64,000 nucleotides of DNA from Amyelois transitella (lineage: Eukaryota > Arthropoda > Insecta > Lepidoptera > Pyralidae), in NCBI RefSeq assembly GCF_032362555.1, contig NC_083528.1, positions 4,960,001-5,024,000 of the forward strand, written 5' to 3'. Position numbers and translations under genes: made by a program. The notes beneath the pieces were generated by a model, which saw only the letters and a list, made by a program, of their open reading frames with translations, did not search any database and was not told where the DNA came from. Positions 59,580-64,000 of this stretch are shown here, one piece after another (position 1 is the stretch's first letter; each line of letters starts with the position of its first letter).

Positions 59580-59765
59580 TTCTGGCGTTAGTCCCGGTCG
59601 TGTCACCTATCTGGAGAGCAGCCAGGAATCTGGTCATGACCACGATCTGGATTGGTTCTGTCAGGTTTGTTCACGAAGCGACTCCCGTCTGATCTCCGCA
59701 ACCTTTGCAGGAGAACCTAACCCGTACTGAATCATGGTTACAATGCAATTGTCTGAATCGGGTTG
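59580..59765 (-). mobile_element. SINE-C (tRNA-derived) copy
   Basis: CACCTATCTGGAGAGCAGCC, TTCACGAAGCGACTCCCGTC and TTTGCAGGAGAACCTAAC match 47158-47402. Confidence 0.55.
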
Positions 59766-59780
59766 TCTCACTGTGTTTAC

Positions 59781-59889
59781 TTACTGTAAGTGCATCGTTA
59801 TCATGTCAGCAATCAAAATAATGTACACAAAGTCACGGTTACTGTAAGTGCATCATTTAGCAATCAAAATAATGTACATAAAGTCACGG
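59781..59889. repeat. tandem duplication (58 + 51 bp)
   Basis: Units 59781-59838 and 59839-59889 share TTACTGTAAGTGCATC and CAATCAAAATAATGTACA(C/T)A; the second lacks 7 nt. Confidence 0.9.
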
Positions 59890-60004
59890 TTTTAATATGG
59901 AATATAAAGGGGATTCATATGTTTTCTTGCAGGCGACTGTACAAAACTCTGTAAACAAATCGTTGATATATCGGCCACTGTACTATACAAAGCTTTCATG
60001 CTGA

Positions 60005-60130
60005 TCTCGTAGCGCAGAAAAAAACAAAGTGTGTGCCAGTTCTCTGACCGCGAAAAATCAAGGGAAAGGCTTAGAAACATGGGATAACTATTTAGGCGAT
60101 GGGCTTAAATCCTCTCACTATCTTATTTCC
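60005..60130 (+). mobile_element. SINE-A alternative-middle subtype
   Basis: CAGAAAAAAACAAAGTGTGTG, AAATCAAGGGAAAGGCTTAG, TTTAGGCGATGGGCTTAAAT. Confidence 0.55.
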
Positions 60131-60199
60131 ATCAATAACTTAACCAATTGACAAAAGACGTCGAATGTCTTCTTCCTCCTGGCTTTATAAGCATATTAG

Positions 60200-60350
60200 A
60201 TGCCGCCCGCCACTTCGTCCGCATGAAAACCCTATCAATCCCGCGGGAACTCCGGGATAAGTAAAAGTAAAAATAGAATTCTATAGTAATAAATAAAAGT
60301 AGCCTATATGTTATTCTGGGTCTTCAGCTATCTACATATCAAATTTCATC
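60200..60350 (-). mobile_element. Helitron-like element
   Basis: Reverse complement of the type at 57885-58110: CGCCCGCCACTTCGTCCGC, CCCGCGGGAACTCCGGGAT, CTATATGTTATTCTGGGTC. Confidence 0.6.
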
Positions 60351-60522
60351 GCCCGCCTTAACTGAAAAAAATTGCCGTTTATCCTCTCTTTGTGCACTCC
60401 TACACTCCCTATGAGTATTTTGGTAACAAATTTAAGCTTATTACGCTCAATAGTTTTGGACATTCGTTGTCCATCAGTCACGGAATAACGGAAGAGCTTT
60501 ATGTTATATTTATAGATATGTA

Positions 60523-60777
60523 CATATTTATACATATAATCACGTCTATATCCCTTGCGGGATAGACAGAGCCAACGGTCTTGAAAAGACTGATAGGCCA
60601 CGTTCAGCTGTTTGGCTTTATGATGGAATTGATATTCAAATAGTGACAGGTTGCTAGCCCATCGCCTAAGAGAAGATTCCCAAGTTTACAAGCCTATCCC
60701 TTAGTCGCCTTTTACGACATCCATGGGAACGAGATGGAGTTCTTTTTTTTATTGGTGCTGGGAACCACACGGCAATG
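60523..60777 (-). mobile_element. SINE-A, full length, perfect 12-bp TSD
   Basis: TATAGATATGTA flanks it at 60511-60522 and 60778-60789. Near-consensus copy with a (T)n variant in the head. Confidence 0.92.
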
Positions 60778-61186
60778 TATAGATATGTAGCGGCGATGAT
60801 TCGGGCTCGACCGCCACAAAAGGAATATCTTCCGCCAGGCTAGGTAGGAGTCGCAGTACCCCTGGTACTCCCTGGGAAGCTGCGACTCCGACGATGTTGT
60901 GTGGGAGGTTGTGAATATGCTCCAATCTGTGAAATCTTTGCTTGCGCGATTAAGACTCTTGGCTGTTATTGGCTGATAGCGTCGCGTGATTGGCTATAAT
61001 ATCATAGAAGACTCTGCCAAATTGTTGAATAATGAAATGATGCATGATTACGGGAATCATGAGTCACTAGTTTGATACCTGATAGACGGACTTTGACACT
61101 TATCTTGTGTTTTCTCATTATCTCAACTAATGAACGATTCTCTAGAATCATGTTGTTTTTTTGGATTTTTTTCCAATTTCTTGTCG

Positions 61187-61463
61187 AGTGTCGTGTGGTT
61201 CCTGGCACGTTGGATAAGGACAACTCCGTATCTTTCCCATTGATGTGGTAAAAGGCGACTAAGGGAATGGCTTGTAAACTTGGGATTATGACAGACAGGA
61301 CGACAGGCTAGCTTTTTGTCCCTATTTAAATAAAAATTTCATCTGTAAGCCATGCAGTAACACGTGGCCTTTCTTCTAGTCTCTCTCTTGTCTAGTCTTT
61401 TCAAGACAGTTGGCTCTGTCTACCTCGCAAGAGATATAGATGTGATTTTCATGTACGTATGTC
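61187..61463 (+). mobile_element. SINE-A, full length, diverged
   Basis: GTGTCGTGTGGTTCCTGGCAC to AGATATAGATGTGATTTTCATG, with a CTAGTCTCTCTCTTGT expansion in the 3' half. Confidence 0.85.
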
Positions 61464-61881
61464 TCGTCGTGTTAACATTTAATGGTAGAGTAAGCCCATG
61501 GCTCCGTTGTCGTGAATGACGAATCCTGCAAATTTTTCGTTACCTATTTAAATAAATTAGAAATTTACATGGAATTATGGCTGGGCGCTGATATGTCATG
61601 CAATCTGTCAGTCAGTGTCCTTCTTTATAGTCTGTATTTAGTCCTTAGTTTAAAATATCAAGAAATCACAATATTAATGTTAATCTGGGCACGTTACCAC
61701 AAGATATCAAAGTACGGAATGTTTCTTTATTTTATTTCTTTATGAACATATTTAAGGCTATCTAGACTTTTTGTAAAAAAAAAAACATATTATTTTATTT
61801 TGTAACAAAAACATGTACGGAAATCGAAAAACGTCATCAAAATAATATGAAAAACAATAATCACGAGTCGCGTGCGCAGCC

Positions 61882-61937
61882 CACGTGCTGGCAAAACGTG
61901 ACCTTTACGTAACCAATGCAAGGTCTAGTTACGTAAC
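61882..61937. promoter_or_regulatory. E-box plus two D-boxes within 56 bp
   Basis: CACGTG at 61882-61887, TTACGTAA at 61905-61912 and the palindrome GTTACGTAAC at 61928-61937, in non-repeat sequence. CLK/CYC bind CACGTG and VRI/PDP1 bind the D-box type. It lies about 18.6 kb upstream of the distal vrille promoter candidate. Role as an enhancer is inference. Confidence 0.45.
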
Positions 61938-62064
61938 ACCAGTCTAGGATATGACATAGTCATCAACATATAGTATATTACTATGACTGTAGCGCGATGA
62001 CACTAATTCATATAACGATAATGGCTGCAATTGCTTAAGGAAATAAAAATAATATATTTAAATA

Positions 62065-62291
62065 TGGCCGTGTGGTTCACGGCACCATTACAAAAAAGAA
62101 TAGGACCACTCCATCTCTTTACCATAGATGTCGTAAAAGGCGACTAAGGGATAGGCTTGCAACCTGTCACTATTTGAATCTCAATTCTATCATTAAGCCA
62201 AATAGCTGAACGTGGCCATTCAGTCTTTTCAAGACTGTTGGCTCTGTCTACCCCGCAAGGGATATAGACGTGACCATATGTATGTATGTAT
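62065..62291 (+). mobile_element. SINE-A with internal deletion
   Basis: Near consensus, but about 40 bp between ATAGGCTT and GCAACCTGTC are missing; GGCT at both borders suggests microhomology. Confidence 0.9.
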
Positions 62292-62409
62292 TAATGATCA
62301 TACTTTTGTACCGGATCGATAGACAGTGACTTTATATCTTCACTTACCATGCATTAGCCCTTCATTCTTTTGCTTCATCTACATTAGACGACACGAATTG
62401 AAGCTGAAC

Positions 62410-62578
62410 TGCAATTCGTTACTACATCTTCTGCACTGACACTTAAGAAGCGGCAGTAAACTTAATTTTAAGTAATTTATATGACGTCAACCAATGTTGT
62501 GAAACCAAAAGATATGACAATTATTAAGTGATATTGAAATGTCCCATAATAATGAATTAAAGTTTTGAATTTGAATTC
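62410..62578 (+). mobile_element. LINE-B 3' end
   Basis: AAGAAGCGGCAGTAAACTTAA, TGACGTCAACCAATG, CCCATAATAATGAATTAAAG and a TTTGAATTTGAATT tail. Confidence 0.65.
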
Positions 62579-62614
62579 ATCAATATTTTTATTCAATCTC
62601 ATCAGTATAGCGTG

Positions 62615-62905
62615 TCTTTGACTTAACTAATCCAGACCAGAAAGTACCCGATTAGGTCAAGGTAACATTCTGATCTGGAAGCGAAGAAAAAACATAGTGT
62701 GTGCCAACTGCTTCCCTTCCAGTGCAGATTGCAAAAGTCAATCAAGGGAAAAGCTAATAAACTTGGGATTCTTCTTTTAGGCGATTGGATAACTTGTCAC
62801 TATTTGAATCTCAATTCTATCATTAAGCCAAACAGCTGAACGTGGCCTTTCAGTCTTTTGATGTCAGTTGGCTCTGTCTACACCGCAGGGTTATAAACGT
62901 GATTA
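62615..62905 (+). mobile_element. SINE-A, alternative-middle subtype
   Basis: TTGACTTAACTAATCCAGACC, CATAGTGTGTGCCAACTGC, GCAGATTGCAAAAGTCAATC, then the standard 3' half to GGTTATAAACGTGATT. Confidence 0.75.
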
Positions 62906-62948
62906 GGTATATGTTATATTATCAAAGTTTTCAATCTCAACTTCTGGA

Positions 62949-63056
62949 TCTCAATTCAATCATTGCGCCGTACAGCTGAACGTGATCTTTCAGCATTTTC
63001 GAGACCGTTGGCGTTGTATACCCCGTAAAGGAAAAGACGTGATTTTATGTATGTAA
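62949..63056 (+). mobile_element. SINE-A 3' part
   Basis: ATCTCAATTCAATCATTGC to GACGTGATTTTATGTATG. A further weak fragment lies at 63288-63350. Confidence 0.75.
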
Positions 63057-63454
63057 ATCTGGAAAAGGGTGTGTTTCCGTTGTTTGCGTAATATTTAAAA
63101 TTAGATCTGTGATATCAAAAGATACCTCTATTTAACTAGGGGAAGAACCGTTATCGTATTTAGATATTAATCTTTATCTATAAAGAAATGCGACTTATGT
63201 AAATATTTATTCGCCATTCGCGATAACTATAGAAAGACAAAGACGTAATTATTTATTTTTGTACATTAATCATACTACCTGAATATCATTTCCATCATTA
63301 AGCTATCTATTAAACTTGTCCTCAAATTCTTATAGCTCTGTCTACCACAAAAGATGAAGGCAGGATAATTTTGTATATTTATGAAGATTTGTATTCCGTT
63401 CGTCAGTTTATACAGAATATTGTTAATATGAGGATGTGGTGTAAAAATACAAGA

Positions 63455-63515
63455 TCTTCTTCCAATTCTTCTTCATCTCTCCAGAGAGTAACCCTGGGTG
63501 AGCCTTTTGACCATG
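63455..63515 (-). mobile_element. SINE-C fragment
   Basis: CTTCTTCATCTCTCCAGAGAG and ACCCTGGGTGAGCCTTTTGACC, as at 53925 and 47158. Confidence 0.4.
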
Positions 63516-63648
63516 ATCCCATATTGAGTAGTCAGATGTAAATATTAAATACTATCTAATATTATAATTACTACTAAGCGGATATATATATAATACCCCA
63601 GGTCCGCAGCTTAATGGAGGGTGGAACTGGGAACACGCCATGATGAGT

Positions 63649-63912
63649 GCATACATACATACATACATATGGTCACGGCTATATCCCTTGCGGGGTAGAC
63701 AGAGCCGACAGTCTTGAAAAGACTGAATGGCCACGTTCAGCTATTTGGCCTAATGATAGAATTGAAATTCAAATAGTGATAGGTTGCTAACCCATTGCCT
63801 AAAAAAGAATCCCAAGTTTGTAAACCTCTCCCTTAGTCGCCTTTTACGACATCCATGGAAAAGAGATGGAGTGGTCTTCTTTTTTGTATTGGTGCCGGGA
63901 ACCACACGGTAC
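63649..63912 (-). mobile_element. SINE-A, full length
   Basis: (CATA)n tail, then CGGCTATATCCCTTGCGGGG to GGGAACCACACGGTAC. I saw no convincing TSD. Confidence 0.9.
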
Positions 63913-63951
63913 TGAATCATCATCTCAATGAGTGAGAGATTGTAAACAATA

Positions 63952-64000
63952 TTACATACATATGGTCACGTCTATATCCCTTGCGGGGTAGACAGAGCCA
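63952..64000 (-). mobile_element. SINE-A, cut by the window edge
   Basis: ACATACATATGGTCACGTCTATATCC to GGTAGACAGAGCCA; continues beyond the window. Confidence 0.85.

Noticed and set aside
1..64000. Bacterial-type systems, CRISPR arrays or operons
   Set aside because: Spliced genes and insect retroelements show a eukaryotic nuclear sequence; no direct-repeat/spacer array was found.

Overview
The window is nuclear DNA of an insect, almost certainly a moth or butterfly (ditrysian Lepidoptera). Evidence: spliced genes with GT-AG introns, an AT-rich background, an insect-type vrille gene, a MADF-BESS gene, and many copies of short interspersed repeats of a kind I know from lepidopteran genomes (a GTGCCGTGTGG-headed SINE, a tRNA-derived SINE, Helitron-like fragments, LINE 3' ends). 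Repeat family labels (SINE-A, SINE-B, SINE-C, LINE-B, LINE-C) are my own.

Layout. (1) 3-18845, plus strand: the 3' part of one very large gene. One 13.9 kb exon and five short exons encode more than 5,160 residues of mostly disordered, Ser/Asn/Lys-rich then Gln/Thr-rich protein, with SUMO-interaction-like motifs, NLS-like basic clusters and a conserved-looking C-terminus. I do not recognise the orthologue. (2) 21079-22460, minus: a two-exon MADF-BESS DNA-binding protein (237 aa). (3) 25512-27890, plus: a four-exon THEM6-type hotdog thioesterase-like protein (233 aa). (4) 34188-35291, minus: the main coding exon of vrille (NFIL3/E4BP4 type bZIP, 367 aa), with a 3' UTR to about 33050. To its right, upstream on the minus strand, lie two candidate promoters: a TATA promoter with paired CACGTG E-boxes near 38.6 kb and an Inr+DPE promoter with a D-box near 43.3 kb. 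(5) 44-64 kb: no protein-coding gene seen; dense repeats, plus a tight E-box/D-box cluster at 61.88 kb that could be a distal vrille enhancer.

Repeats are unevenly spread. I found no SINE-A copy in 1-24.77 kb or in 32.65-44.10 kb (vrille and its putative promoters), against roughly one copy or fragment per kb elsewhere. Several copies have clear target-site duplications, including a SINE-A nested in a tRNA-derived SINE. SINE-A and a LINE present in the same window (LINE-C) share a similar 3' tail, which suggests LINE-C mobilises SINE-A.

How the genes relate: they look like independent neighbours, not a pathway. vrille is the known circadian repressor that binds D-box (V/P-box) elements; such elements and CACGTG boxes around its own presumed promoters fit known clock feedback, but this is inference from sequence motifs. 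I found no clearly new molecular system. The most interesting items are the unidentified giant protein, the vrille regulatory architecture and the SINE-A/LINE-C pair.
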